Part shown: positions 1 through 11,879 of the stretch, one piece after another | Layout of the letters: each line of letters begins with the position of its first letter | Position numbering within the stretch: the first letter of the stretch is position 1 | Assembly: GCA_905178155.1 (NCBI GenBank) | Contig: CAJINV010000002.1 | Span: 4,831,709 to 4,895,708, forward strand | Length of the DNA stretch: 64,000 bases | Direction: 5' to 3' | Source of the DNA: Amoebophrya sp. A120 | Taxonomy: Eukaryota > Sar > Dinophyceae > Syndiniales > Amoebophryaceae | The notes under the pieces: generated by a model | What the model was told of the DNA's origin: nothing | Seen by the model: only the letters and a program-made list of their open reading frames with translations | Databases searched by the model: none | Position numbers and translations under genes: made by a program

Positions 1-3000
1 TTCTTTCCACCCGGTAGGAGCTGGTCCACCGCACAGGCCCCTTCCATGATCTTCTTCATGAATTCTTCCTCTGTGTACTCAACGAAAGGACCACCCGCAT
101 CTTGTTCCAGCGGACCATCTTGCGCAGTCCCGCTCGCAGTCGTGCCTTTCTGACTGCTCCGGGAGCTGCACGTAGCCTTCGCCTTCGCGGCTCCACCTCT
201 ACAAGAACTTGATCTCTTCTTCCGCGCGCTACAAGAAGCAGAACTAGTACTGCCACGACCTGCTCTTTGTAACACCGCTGGTAAATCTCCTTCGCTGCGG
301 TGAATCTGTTTTTCCCACTCTTTGTCCTTCCGCTGCATCTCCACAGACTTGCCCTCGTTCGTGGGGGGCAGTTGCTTTTTCACAAACTCCGTCTTCATCC
401 GGTCAGCTTCGGCTGCAGCGCACTGAGCCATCGCCGCCAGGCCCTCCAGTGTGTCTTCTTCGCTCGAAGATGAAGAAGAACTGCCACTTTCGTCTTCGTC
501 CTCCGAGGATGAACAGGAGTCAACCGAACGAAAAACAGAATGCTTGTCACCAAATTTCGCAGCATCGTGAGAAGGAGAACCACCACAAGATATTGAATTC
601 TCCTTCTCCTTAGACCCACTGACTATCTTCGACACGGCGGACGATAACACCTCCCTGGACGCGACATTTAAGCCCTCTGTAATCCCGTTCGCCAGCTCAA
701 TCTCCGCGTCTGCTTGATCCACGTCCATGCTCGTATCCTGGTCTTGCAGTCCTGCCACTGGTGTAAGTGCGGTGCTAGTTCTTGTGCCACGACGGCCACA
801 CAAAGTTTGAAAGTTTTCTGTGCTTATGATCGTTGTATCGACTCCACCTGGAAGAACAGAAGTTGTGTTGAGCGGCATGGTCGGGGAAATCTGAACCATT
901 CCGAATGACCCAGGTTTTTGATTTTGCTCCGCGTCGCTTGGACTACATTTTTGTCCTGTCGAAGATGCTGGCACAAGAACATCCGCAGAGGCAGACGCAG
1001 AAGAACAGTCCCTGTCTCTTACATTATCTGCATCAGCATCGACGATAGTACTGCTCCCTCCCGCTAATGTTCCTTTCAAGCGCGCTGGCGGGGACGGCGG
1101 CGCATAGTCGGGCGGAGGGGGTACTACATCAAGGGTGCTTTTTTCTCTCGACGCTGGTTCAGCAGGAGGAGTAGGCTCACCTCCGAGACAGTCCAAATCC
1201 GCGGGTTTCAGGTCTTCCTTCCCTTTGATCACAATCTTGCAAGATGAGTCGGAAGTAGGAATAACGGGAACAACCTGCTGCTCCTTTTCCTTATCATCAC
1301 ACGGCTTTGATGTCGCAGTATTGCTCATCTCAACGTCATGACCTTGATCGACGTCTTGCACCTCTTCATCCCCAGTCGTAGCACAATATTTTTCTGCCGC
1401 ACTCAGCATCGCTGTAATGTGTTCCTTTTCTTCCTCGGTCATTTTATCCTTGCTAAGAACGAAGTTGCTAGCCGCGAGAAAGTCGAAATTTCGGACCATA
1501 AACTGCCGCTGGGCGTAGGACAGGTATTCCACCCGCTTCTTCGCGCTGAGAAGAAACCACCTCGTCTCTTCATCCTTGTTTTCCCACGTTTTGTCGTCGA
1601 AAAGAAGCCCCCCAACTTCGCCAGGAGCCCGGCACCACATCTCGAGCAGCTGCGCTCGCGGGTCCTCGCCGGACGAGCAAGAACCGCCATTTTCATATGG
1701 ATTGCAAAAATGTCTGGGTCTGGAAACATGTCATGCGAAAAGTGAATAGGAGACGCACTGCAATTGCAATACGCAGCTATGCATGACAAATTTTTTGGCT
1801 CCCATGTTCTACGTATTCCGCATGCCATGGCAAACTGCGTTGTTGCATGACAGGTAAGCGGGCCTCTTCGTGCCTATGCAACACAGATTCTCGAATCATG
1901 CCAGACAAGCATGACAAACTTGCAGTCTTCCAGACCCAGACATTTTTGGATTTGATATTTCAACCGCACCGACAATCCTGTCCATCCGCTTTTTGTCCTC
2001 CTCAGATAGCGCGTCTTTTCCCATGGTGACCTCGAGCAGACCCAGTTCGAGTACCTGCTGTCTTTGCGGACCGGAAAGCTGCGCGATGCGGTGTTCAATA
2101 CCGAGAAGAAACTCCATTGAAGCTGCATCCTTGATGTCCGTGCCGCATTCTATGCGAACGCCCGCCGGCGGAGTAGTACTACTAGCAGAATTGGTACTAC
2201 CTGTACTTCGCGGGTCCTCGCCGGACGAGCAAGAACCGCCATTTTCAACCGCATTTTGCATCCTATCCATCTGCCGTCTGTCCTCCTCGGACAGCGCGGC
2301 GCGGAACTGACGACCCAGCTCGGCCACCTGCTGTCTTTGCGGACCGGAAAGCTGCGCCATGCTTTGACGACCCAGCTCGGCTGCGTGGCTAATTAGCGCT
2401 TCTTGCTTGATCTGTACCCCACCGGCTACCTCGTCTGGAAACAAAGCTCCCTCTTGAGCTTGGATTCTCTTCAGCAATCGCATTTGTTCACACGCGGCGA
2501 AGCTCGAGTCTGTAAATCCTTTCTCACCTCCCGTGGAAGTTGTAATCTTCCCGCCAGATTTTTGCAGAGTTTTTTCCTGATGATCCTGCAGTTCTGCAGC
2601 GGTTACTGCTGCGATTCTATCGATGTGCTCCTCAAAGGCTTCGTCATCCAAGGTCTGTACTTTTTCCTTAAACTTCGCTTGCTGCTCCGGTTTCAGCTGC
2701 AAAAAATGCCGAGCGGCGTTTTCCAGGCCGAGCTGCTGCAACAAATCCCGTTTTTTCGGGGACAGTTTCGGCATCGCGTCCTGCATGAAGGAGAAAAAAT
2801 CGCGTGCTTGTGAGCTCACTTTTCTCTCCGCTTGCTGCTGCACCACCTGATACCCGACGCCGAGACCGGTCTCCAAGGCTGTTCTTCTTGTTTGCAAAAG
2901 CTCCGCCTGCTCCGCCGTCTTCTGTTCCGAGATTTGTTGATGATGTTCCACCTGCATTTCATCTCCTGTGGAGGGACGACGAGCTGCACCATCATCTTCC

Positions 3001-6000
3001 TCGGGCATCATGCTGGGCGGTGAGAGGTTCAGCTGGGAGTCGATGCCGGAAGTGACGCCGAACCGTCGCAGTTCCCGCTCGAAGTCGAACGCGCCCCACG
3101 TCTGCTCGTTGTGCCGCTGGAGTGCGTGCATCACGTCCATACGACTGCAAGATTCGCTGAGTGGGAAGGAAAAAGGCATGAAGTAGTCCGGGAAGAGATT
3201 CGAGTTCGTTGCCGGGAAATCGGAAAGCACTCTGGTCTGCAACTCGTACTTCAGCTGCAGTTTCTTCGCGTCTGGAGTTCGTTCCTGGATCAAAATCAGC
3301 AGATCTACCTCAGGAACAAGTAGCTCTTCTTTCGACTTCTTGTCGGATGGGGAGAAGAAAAAATCGTCTCCTTGTTCAACATCAGCACCAGAGCCACTAC
3401 CACTAGCTCTCGTCCCGAGTTCCAACGTGAGCGCTTGCCAGGAATGCTTGATTTTTTCGTCTTTCAGCTTTTTCAGAAGTTTTCTTTCCTGCCTCCTCTT
3501 GCTGGCCTGATTGCCCGCCTGGTCAGAAGGGCCTGCTGGGGATGTTGCGGCAGCAGCAGCTTCGTCCTGTTCCCTTTCGCGTATTTTCCAGTCGATCTCG
3601 ATCAGAAGCTGCAGTAAATTCATGTCACCACGAACTACTTTATTTCTATCGGAAGGAGCAGTCGAAATGGGAGCACCAGTTGCAGTTGCGGCTCGACTCT
3701 GTTGCAGCTCATCTCCAGCACCAACATTTTTCATATCCTCTCCTGCAGCTGGTTCGAGAACCTCGGCAGAGGAACCCTTTGAAAACGCGTGTCCGTACCC
3801 GCCATCGAGGAGATTACTGACGCGTTTTTTTGTCTCTTCCGCTGTAAGGGTCGTAGAAGTACTGGTTGCTGGCAGCTGCGTCGAGGAGGTGCCAGTAAGT
3901 GTACTAGCTCCTGTTGACGCGGGGCCAGCAGCAGCTGCACCACTTTGCTCTGCCGCCGACGAAGCAGGTGCAACACCACTAGTTGAAATGGCAGGAGCAC
4001 CTCCATTTTGACCACCCGCCGAGAAGTCGTCTTCGAGGTGTTCCACCGTGAAGTCGAAATGCTCCTTCGTGTCGACAAAAAGTTCCGGGTCTGTCACCTA
4101 TGCATTGCAACAGTATACCGCACTAGTTCTACCAGTAGAGACTGACAAACTCCATCTTCATGCTTGGAAGAATCTTATCTTCCAAGCATGAAAATGTAGT
4201 TTGTCGTGATAAAAATGTCATGCCATGTCGCAATTAGTACGGGCACGATATTACTTTTTTTGCAGTGCATATTGCCATGCGCGTGACGATGAGCTCCTCC
4301 CTGATCTGGTTTAAGGTGGTCCTGGGCGGGAAGGTCATCTCTACCCAGTACATGCCGTTGAATTTTTCCATGGAGGTGTCAGCTTCATTGACCACAGTCT
4401 TAAAATTTCCGATCGTCGCGGGACGAACTTCGGTGGATTTTTGCTTGGCAGCGGCCAGCTGCTGCGCAATCGGGTGCTGGTCCATCTTGTTTTTATCGAC
4501 ATGATCACTTCCCTCGTCCACTACTTGCGACACGTAGATCCGTTCGTCCAGCAGAAACCGGTCCTGCAGACAGAACCAGACCTTCACTTCATACTCGTCC
4601 TGCTCCTTCGCAAAATCCTCCATCTGCGCCCACTGCTCGTTGGTCAGTGTGGCTTGGCGGCCGTCCACTTCTACTTCACCGGTACCACGGAGTTGTAGGG
4701 CCGCGTCCACGTCGCCGTTGGTTTTTCTCAAAAAGTCCGCGGCATAGAAGGAGCTGCCTTCTTTTTCATGTGCAGCCACAGACGAGGTTCTTCTACTTCC
4801 GGCGCCAGAAGCTGCAGGGCCATCTGCAGCCTGATCATCCACTTGCATCTTCGTGGTCTCGTCGGCGTCCTCCCTCATTTCTACTTCGGCCGAAGGAGAA
4901 GCCTCGGAGGGCTGCGGGTCTCGTTCGGAACTTGTGGCCGGACTTTGGGACATCCAGGCCTCTTCTACGGCTGCCGCGGTTGGGACAGCTACTACACTTT
5001 GTTCTGGTCGTTTTGGGAAAATTCTTCGAGCTGCGTCGACTGATTTCATTTTTCCCTGCTCCCGGCGCTGCTTCTCGCGGAGCCGCGCAGCGGATTTCTG
5101 GCTTCTTGCATCAGCAGCAGAAGTACCTTCTGTAATATATTCTCGTTCCAGGTCCGGTTTCTCTACCTCCGGTTGGAATGCGGAGTAGTGTTCCAACCGC
5201 CCTACCGCCTGGCCGTACTTCCGGGATTCGGCGATCGCTTGGAGAATGGCCTCCCGCATTCTTCGCCGTTCCAGGTACTGTAACTTCTCTTCGGCAGACA
5301 GTTGGGTAAACTCCTCCTTGGTAAGAACCCCGCCGACCCCCGCCTCCGGACTATCTTTTTGCGCAAACCACATCTCCTGCGCGTCCAAGGCGTCGGCTTC
5401 CCCGTACAAGGGGACCGAGGTCTGGTTCAGTTTTCTCTTCCGGAATTTCTGGTTTCGCCTGCTGTCGTTGTACTGCTTTATGTTTTGCGGAATTTTCCAA
5501 TCTTTTTGCCATTGGTCGAACTTCAGGGCGTAGTCGAATGGCTGCTTGTGCATGCGAATTACTTTTTCCCCGTAGGTCGCGCCCGCATTGATCCGGGAAC
5601 TGTCGTACGCCAGGTTCTCAGAAGGAGGCACCTGCAGCCAATCCTTCACCGTCTTCTGTTTCGCAACTTGCGTGAAGCTTTTTGGTGTAGTTGTAGCTGT
5701 AGTTCCACTACTATCACTGGAAACAAGCTTCTTTTCATCCAACATACCGGCCGCTTTCCAGTCGCTTTCGGCGATGACGGACGCGTTGTGGTGTAAATCC
5801 TGTTCGTTCTGGTAGTGCAACGGGTAAAACGGGTGCATCTCCTCCTTGTCGCCCATCCACATCACCCAATCCGACCGCAGCAAGTTCGGCTGGAAGGGCA
5901 GGCCCTGCATCAAACTCTGGTGCACGCGGTGCAGGTGCAAGCTCCACATGCTGTGTTCCGGCGGCGCCCCCGGAACCGCACCCGACACTGGGGTCGTCCC

Positions 6001-8666
6001 GACGTATTACAATGAAAAATGCCCCCACCCCCGAACTTGGGAGCATTTGTATTGCAAACCTTTCCAAATGAAACGCTCGCCCTCTTGCATCTATCAGCAT
6101 CACAGGTTATTTCCAAGCGTGAATAGCAAAAATTTGCATTGCAAAAGACTCCAGCAAGAGTGGCGCTCGTCATGCAAGCGATGCGATACCGCCTAGAATC
6201 TGCATCAGAAAGATTCACACGACTCCTTTCATGCATGGCAAAAAGTTTTCATTTGGAAACTTCGCATCACAAATTTTTGCAACTTTGGGGGTGGGGGCAT
6301 TTTTCACTGCAATACGACGCGCTTCTGTTTCTGGTAGTCCTTCGCGTGGGTCGCCGCTTCCAAAACCACGTCGATCTGCGGGCGTGCCCAAACGACGACC
6401 TGCCCGCTTTCGCTGTCCTGGAACTGCTGCCCGTGCTTCTTTTTGTCGTCCGTGGGTTTTCCCACGTCGGTTTTCTTCAAATCTTTCAACTCCGGCCCCA
6501 GCGACTCCAGGAGAAACGTGGGGAGCAGGTCTGGCGTGATCACGTCCCCGGGCTCGGAGCGGACCCGGGCGGAGAGGTACTTCTGCGCTTTCAGAATCCG
6601 CTCGTCGAGTCGCTCGATGGCGGAGAACACGGATTGCATATACGGCTGCTTCAGCGAGCTGTCCAGCATCTCTGCGTACTTTTTGAAGGAAAAAAACGCG
6701 GCAAACTTGTCGGAAAAAAAATCCACACTTGGGCCTGCAGATTGGTCATCTGCGGGAGTTTGGCCTTGTTGCCCGGCTGTAGTACTACCACTTCCGGGGT
6801 GGACCCCTGCTGCGGTCCTGGTGGCTCGTAGCTCTTTTATGGACGCCTGTAGTCCACCTTTCAGATTGTTTACTATTCCCTGTGGTCCTTTACTCGCGGC
6901 TTGTTGGCCGGGTTTGTTCTGTCCTTTCGCTAGTTTCTGCAGCATTTCAGCCGCGCCTTTGGGAAGACCACCTTCCATGCCTTGCGAGTTCTTCCTCTTT
7001 TCCTTACCGGAAGCCGCTCCGATACCAGTGGGGTTGCAGACGCTCCCCTTCTTCTGCAGAGCGGCACCCAGAGTCGTGCTAGGTCCGGCGAGGTCGCCCG
7101 GCTGCATCTTGCACAGCTCCAGTTCCCACGAGTTGAAGTGGTGTAGAGAATCCTGCAGACGCAGCAGCCACGGCGGCTTGTGCTTCACGAGATCCGCAGT
7201 GGCGGGTTGGTGCTCCTTCTTCTTTCCGTTTTCGGTAACAAGGTCCCGTAAGTAGGTATTCTCGTCGAGGCCGCCGAACGAGAACCAGGCCCAAGGGGCC
7301 AGCGCCAGCCACTGGTGCTCCCCGTCGGGGGAGAGGCCGGAGGTCTTTTCGAGCAAATTCTGCTCCGCAATGCGCTTCACTTGCTCGGCGGCAGAGTCGA
7401 CGACAGCAGTGCCGGCGGATTTTGCTGCACTCTTTGCCAGCATCTCAGAAGTACTACTAGATTTCTTCTGATAATCGGCCAGCGCGGCCTGAATTTTCTG
7501 CGCATCGCCGGGTTGCAGACCCCCGTCTGGAATGAAGTCCTCTATTTGTTCCAAGAAGGGTTTACTAGTACTACTACCCTCCTTCGGTTTGGTATTTTTG
7601 CCTTCGACTGGTGCGGAGGAAGTAGTTGTTGCGCCCTCTTTTTCCGCCGGTAGCAAGCTTTGACTCGGTGTGACACCAGTCAGTTCATTGTCATCTTTCG
7701 CGAAATTTGAAGCATCTGAACCGGCGTCCAACACAGGATCTCTCCGCGGGTCCGGGTAGTGGGAAAACAGTTTCAATTTCTCCGGAAATCGTTCGCCTGC
7801 GACTAACGCGGGCAGGAATTCGTACTCCAGAAAGCGGCGGTACAGAATCTTCTTGTCCGCCGACTTTGAATCGTCCGGCAGGACCGTCGTGCGGATCCTA
7901 TTACAATGAAAAATACCCCCACGCCAAAAATTGCAAAAGTTTCTCATGCAAAGTTTCCAAATGAAAGCTTTTTATCTATGCATGAAAGGACTACGAGTCT
8001 TGCTGGTGCAGAACCTAGACTGCGCAAGGTATCTTTTGCATGACAGACCCGGCTGCTGTTAGGCTCCTTTGCAACACAAATTTGAGCTATTCAGCGTGCA
8101 AAATTCGTGATGCTGATATATGCAAGACGGGGAATGCTTCCATTGCAAAGGTTTGCAATACAAATGCTGCCAAGTTCTGGGGTGGGGGCGTTTTTCATTG
8201 TAATAGATCCACCTCGTGTTTTCCGCATCTAGACCGAGCGCGCTGGCCGCAGCCCGGTCGTTTCGCGCCTGTATAACCCGCTCAGCTGTTACAATCTCAA
8301 ACGTTACAATAGAATATGGAAATCTGTGATGCAAGAGTGCATGATCTAGCCAACTCTCATAGGATTGCGCATGACAAGTTCCGGAGCCCCAAACACCACT
8401 AAAATTAATCTGCCGAAATTTGTATTGCAAAAGGTGGAACGCTGTGCGACTCTGTCATGCTCATCATGCAACACAAATTCCAGATTCTATGGTAACCGAT
8501 TTGAGATTGTAACACCTGAGCAGGTTATAGCCTGCATCTCGCTGTTTTGATTTCGCGCGTCGCCCGATCTACCCGCAGATCCGGACTGCTGAGACGAAAA
8601 TCGGGACTGCGCAGACAAGTCGTATGGGGAGTTGTGGTCCGCACTGCAGATCGCATTTTTATCCAT
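1..8666 (-). CDS. Large low-complexity protein, 3' end beyond window (at least 2,443 aa, 6 exons)
   Basis: I do not recognise this protein. Exons run 8666-8530, 8266-8206, 7893-6315, 5999-4272, 4093-1958 and 1690-1. All five introns are introners, and removing each element plus one flanking 5-bp repeat keeps one frame. The start is the ATG at 8666 (MDKNAICSADHNSP), the first ATG of the open frame. The sequence just upstream resembles the end of the introner at 4099-4271, so an earlier exon is possible. The protein is rich in Ser, Ala, Gln, Glu and Lys, with no signal peptide or domain I can name. Around 1658-2370 it contains a duplicated segment (QLSGPQRQQV, then LSEEDRRQMDR, then ENGGSCSSGEDPR, each seen twice). 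The last exon is open with no stop through base 1, so the gene continues leftward. Gene structure is well supported; function is unknown. Confidence 0.72.
1658..2370. repeat. Internal tandem duplication in the 1-8666 gene
   Basis: A 38-bp stretch is identical at 1658-1695 and 2210-2247. The similarity continues, more diverged, through the segment encoding QLSGPQRQQV and LSEEDRRQMDR. The right-hand copy is continuous. The left-hand copy is split by the family A introner. It is a coding duplication, so it predates or is independent of that insertion. Confidence 0.85.
1696..1957. mobile_element. Introner, family A
   Basis: TIR core TGTCTGGGTCTGGAA near the left end, with its inverse near the right end. 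The ends are TATGG and GATA. Both sides carry the 5-bp duplication TTTCA (1691-1695 and 1958-1962). It interrupts the second copy of a duplicated coding segment; the first copy at 2210-2250 reads straight through, which gives the pre-insertion site. Splicing at the repeat joins VGAVE to NGGSC in frame. Confidence 0.92.
4099..4271. mobile_element. Introner, family G, with a long internal hairpin
   Basis: The ends are TATGCATTGCAA and its degenerate inverse, about 173 bp. The flanking repeats are imperfect (TCACC at 4094-4098, TTGCC at 4272-4276). Either repeat copy can be kept without breaking the frame between 5999-4272 and 4093-1958. Unlike its neighbours it has a large central palindrome (4144-4204). 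Confidence 0.7.
4144..4204. repeat. Internal palindrome within introner
   Basis: Arms 4157-4171 and 4178-4192 are a perfect 15-bp inverted repeat (TTCATGCTTGGAAGA) around a 6-nt loop. Pairing extends outward to 4144 and 4204 with only two mismatches. A stem of about 27 bp should form in RNA or in single-stranded DNA. Confidence 0.85.
6005..6314. mobile_element. Introner, family B
   Basis: TIR with core GAAAAATGCCCCCACC at the left and its inverse at the right. The ends are TATTAC and CAATA. The duplication CGACG is at 6000-6004 and 6315-6319. Removing it joins QKRVG to TTPVS in frame. The element is close to those at 21697 and 48275. Confidence 0.92.
7899..8205. mobile_element. Introner, family B
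   Basis: The ends are TATTACAATGAAAAAT and its inverse. The duplication GATCC is at 7894-7898 and 8206-8210. The interior differs from the other family B copies more than they differ from each other. Removal joins NTRWI to RTTVL in frame. Confidence 0.9.
8272..8529. mobile_element. Introner, family E
   Basis: TIR of about 27 bp with core GTTACAATCTCAAA. The ends are TATAACC and GGTTATA. The duplication GCCTG is at 8267-8271 and 8530-8534. It lies between the first coding exon and a 61-nt second exon, and removal restores NSEMQARNDRAA. Confidence 0.92.
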
Positions 8667-9601
8667 TGCAAAAGTACCGCACTAGTACAAATTGTAAGTA
8701 TGGCAAATTCCTCCAGTGCCAACAATAGCCGCCTCAGCGGGGGTAGTGAGGTCGTGGCAGTTTTTTTGTCTTCACACCAAAAAAAACGCGGCCTCTCTGG
8801 CCACCATGCCATCGTGAGTAACGTTATGCACGACGGCACGGCGGTCGCTAAAAATCTCGATCCAGAGCTGGCCATCATTTGGCTTCGAATCGAAAAACCT
8901 TCCCCGCATGCTATGGCCCCGACCGGGCCCCCGCCAGGGTCGGCCCCTCGGAAGCCCCAAACCGGGCCCATAGCATGCGGATTGGCTTTTTGCTTTCGGC
9001 GGACTTTCCTTTGTTCTGTTTTTTTTGCCAAAATGCCGCATCTTCTGGCCTTAAGTCCGCCTCTGAAATGGCGGATTTTGGTGCCGTCTTTTGCGGGGCC
9101 CGAATGTGGGTCAAAATGAGGCCCGTACCATGCGGACTCGCTATTTTTTTCGACCTGCTGCTTTTTGGGCGCCCCTTTTTGGGCGCCCCAAACCGCCAGA
9201 AACTAAGGCGGTGGGCGCCTCAGAAGGGCGCCCATTTTCCCGGCTCCCCTGCGTCGTTTTATCAAGCGGGAATCGATAGAATTGGCTCGGGCTTGTTTGA
9301 CAACAAAGCCGCGGCCGCTTGATAAGTGGAAATTTTATATGTGCAAAAACACTTCCGGCCGCTTGAAAACTGCCGGTCGTTTTGGATGAGACCTGGCAAA
9401 AAAACAGCCAGGATAGAGCGTTCGTGACCTCACTACATACTAAACAAAACTGCTATTTAGCAAAACACATCATCTGTCACGCATGACGACTGAGACTTTT
9501 ACTACGTACGATTACACTATTTTTTCACCGGATAAGCATTCGCGCGCTGCAGCTGCTGTGAGTCCACCACATCACCCGACGCGCCGTCCTCGAGCTGCAA
9601 A
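8667..9601. other. Non-coding spacer with GC-rich palindromes
   Basis: This lies between the 3' end of the gene at about 9602-11283 and the ATG at 8666. ORFs exist on both strands but none has convincing protein character. An inverted repeat pairs 8904-8916 with 8968-8980 (CCGCATGCTATGG). The 8-bp palindrome GGGCGCCC occurs three times between 9167 and 9233. CCGCTTGA words recur at 9251-9366. It may hold the promoter of the downstream gene; I cannot mark one. Confidence 0.5.
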
Positions 9602-11283
9602 CTATAAGTACCGCTTGCGCTTTTCAACTGGTACGACGTTCTGGGCACAGAAGGGCTGCACATCAAAGAGGTTGACCGACATCCGGTGGAACTCGATAGT
9701 GGCATCACCGTCTGGCCGAAGTCCAGCCGACCGGAAAACACGCTGCCCCCGAAGGGCCCGGGGGGCGCGCCGGCCCGCGGGGCGGGCTTCGTCTTCCAGG
9801 AACTGTCCAGAATCTTCTTGTGGTGCTCCTCCAGCAGACGAGCGGCCGCCTCCTTGTCGATCGCATGGGCATGCTTCAGCTCTTCGTCGCGACAGTATGG
9901 ACGAGCGGAAAAAAAAACTGGTCGGACGCTTTATTTCTGCTGGTAAGCTACGTGTCCAAAGAGTGTGGTTTGAGAATTTGCATAGTGTACCGCATGTAAT
10001 TTGAAGAATTCTGGAAAGGACAATTCCTCACCTGCTTCAAAACACGAATAATATGTACGCATGAAGCTGGTACTTGGTCCTGCAAGAAGCGACAATTGAC
10101 ACAAGAGTGCAGGGAAATAAATGCCAGGAATTTCTATTTACTTATCTATATGCAAATTATACCGGAGGACTTCATCCATGTTTACACCAAACAACCTCTG
10201 CCCAGGAGAAGAATGACACGAGTCCGGGCCGTTTTTCCTCATAATAAAAAGAGCCCTCCCTTCAAACTCGTGAGCTCAAAGTCCTCTTCTCCGATAGTCC
10301 CGCTTTTCAGTGCAGCGGCACCGTGCTTCGCCAAATTGGCTTGGAACGCGTTCATGTTATGGTGCTTCCCGATCACTTTCCCTCCCTTCTGCTCGACGTA
10401 CTCTTCAATCGCCTTGTGACTATCCCGCAGCCGCTTTCCTTGTGTTGCCGCAGCCGTGCTCTTCTGGTAGTCTCTGCCACTGTTCACGCCTTTGCGTATG
10501 CTGCGTAAAAACTTGTTCGCCACACTAGAGCCAACCTGGAACGAGAAACTCTGCCACATAACAATTTTGCGAACCATGCATGATAAATTATCTTGGCGGG
10601 TGTCTACAGCATAGTAGTGATTGATGTAGCACGACTCGCATCACGACATCTTCTTGATCTTGCTCAGAGGACTACAAAGTCGCAAAAAAAGACCTACTGC
10701 GCGACAGAATCTGTGCAGCAGTGCAGTGGCACCTCCATGCAGAGTTGCATACAAACCACGCTGGAGTGGGTACTTACTTGGTAAAAGTTTTTGCACGGTC
10801 GATACGAAAAAATGCGCGTTGCGCGTCTTCTGCGGTGGCCCCACCTGCTTGCGTCAGCGAGTCTTCATCCTTGGCAAAATCTTCGGTCTTCGAGTACCGT
10901 TTCAACATTTCGGTAAGTTCTTCTTCCTCTGTTTTCGAAGGATCCGAGGGGAAATCCAACTTCGCCTCGTACTTCGGCGGGTACAGCGGCACCCAGTTGC
11001 CCTCCTTGGGCTTCCTGCCTTTTTCCAAGTTCGCCTTGTGATTTGGGATGTCCAACAGCATTCTCGCAGTTGGAAAGGGAATCAGGGTGGAGCTCTTCGT
11101 CAGGAACTGCTTTCGTCCAGTGTTGAGCATGTCGCGGAACTTCTCCTGCTCGTCTGTCGTGGCGTAGTTGGAACCCTTGCTCCGGTCCTTGGGCGGAAGA
11201 ATCTGGGTTTTGTTGCGCAGAACCTTCAATGCGAGAAAGAGCTGCCGCACTTGCGCGGGGCGGTATCCGAGTAGAGAAAAACA
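9602..11283 (-). CDS. Unrecognised gene, or 3' continuation of the giant gene; exon structure uncertain
   Basis: Several open segments read on the minus strand. An exon at 11283-10778 encodes LLGYRPAQVRQLFLALKVL and further on YPPKYEAKLDFP. It follows an AACAG acceptor and ends at a clear GTAAGT donor in phase 2. An exon from about 10548 to 10239 follows a CAGAG acceptor and fits that phase. A possible 48-nt exon at about 10089-10042 sits between TTCTTGCAG and GTGAGG. A last block at about 9905-9602 begins in one frame (DEELKHAHAIDKEAAARLL) and appears to end in another (FDVQPFCAQNVVPVEKRKRY, stop at 9602-9604). No domain is recognised. Introns here look ordinary GT-AG, unlike the introners either side. 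No start codon is identified. Confidence 0.35.
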
Positions 11284-11543
11284 CTGTTATTATGTGGAAC
11301 TTTTTTGTTTGCAGGAAAACATCAGTCATATGTTTTTTTTATGTTAGAAAACAATGATCAGTAGACGCGTCGATCGACTTTCATGCGACGTGTTTAACAT
11401 CTCATGTACACGTGCGGCACCAATAGTACTCGCACATTTCTTTTTTATAAATTTTCGGTTCGATGCTTTTTTTTGTCTCGAAAAATGCACAACAAAATTC
11501 TGCTGATCTTCTTCACGCATTGTGGTAAGTACGTTCCGTCCAA

Positions 11544-11879
11544 AAAAATGTTCCACTAAAATCAAATATCCTAAACCCTAAGACACTCAAAACCCTATCG
11601 ACGCTGGTGTCGGACAGGGACGGAAACAGGACGTAGATTCGGAGGGAAGAAGATGTGGTGGAGGGGCGGTGGACTGCCAGATCAGAGATAGCGCGCAAAA
11701 CGCATGGTCTGAACCTAAAAATACTATGAGAAGATATACAACCCGAAAAGGATAAGACGACACCGAAAGGTGTCGCGCCCCAATCCCAAAAAAATACTGC
11801 TTGGTGCCAGTAGGGCCCGGGGAAAAACAAAGAGCAAGCAAGAGGAAGGTAAGGTAAAATTAAAAATGTTCCACTAAAA
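11544..11879. repeat. 18-bp direct repeats flanking about 300 bp
   Basis: AAAAATGTTCCACTAAAA occurs at 11544-11561 and again at 11862-11879 in the same orientation, 318 bp apart. The second copy overlaps the stop codon of the giant gene. The enclosed segment has no coding character that I trust. It contains degenerate telomere-like words (CTAAACCCTAAG at about 11572). Confidence 0.7.

Noticed and set aside
6139-8276. Plus-strand ORFs through family B introners with IWGGG- or VGAFF-like words
   Set aside because: These words come from the G-rich or C-rich inverted-repeat arms read in frame.
11571-11601. Telomere repeat (CCCTAAA-like words, also near 26883)
   Set aside because: Only two or three degenerate units at each place; too few to call a telomere or an interstitial array.
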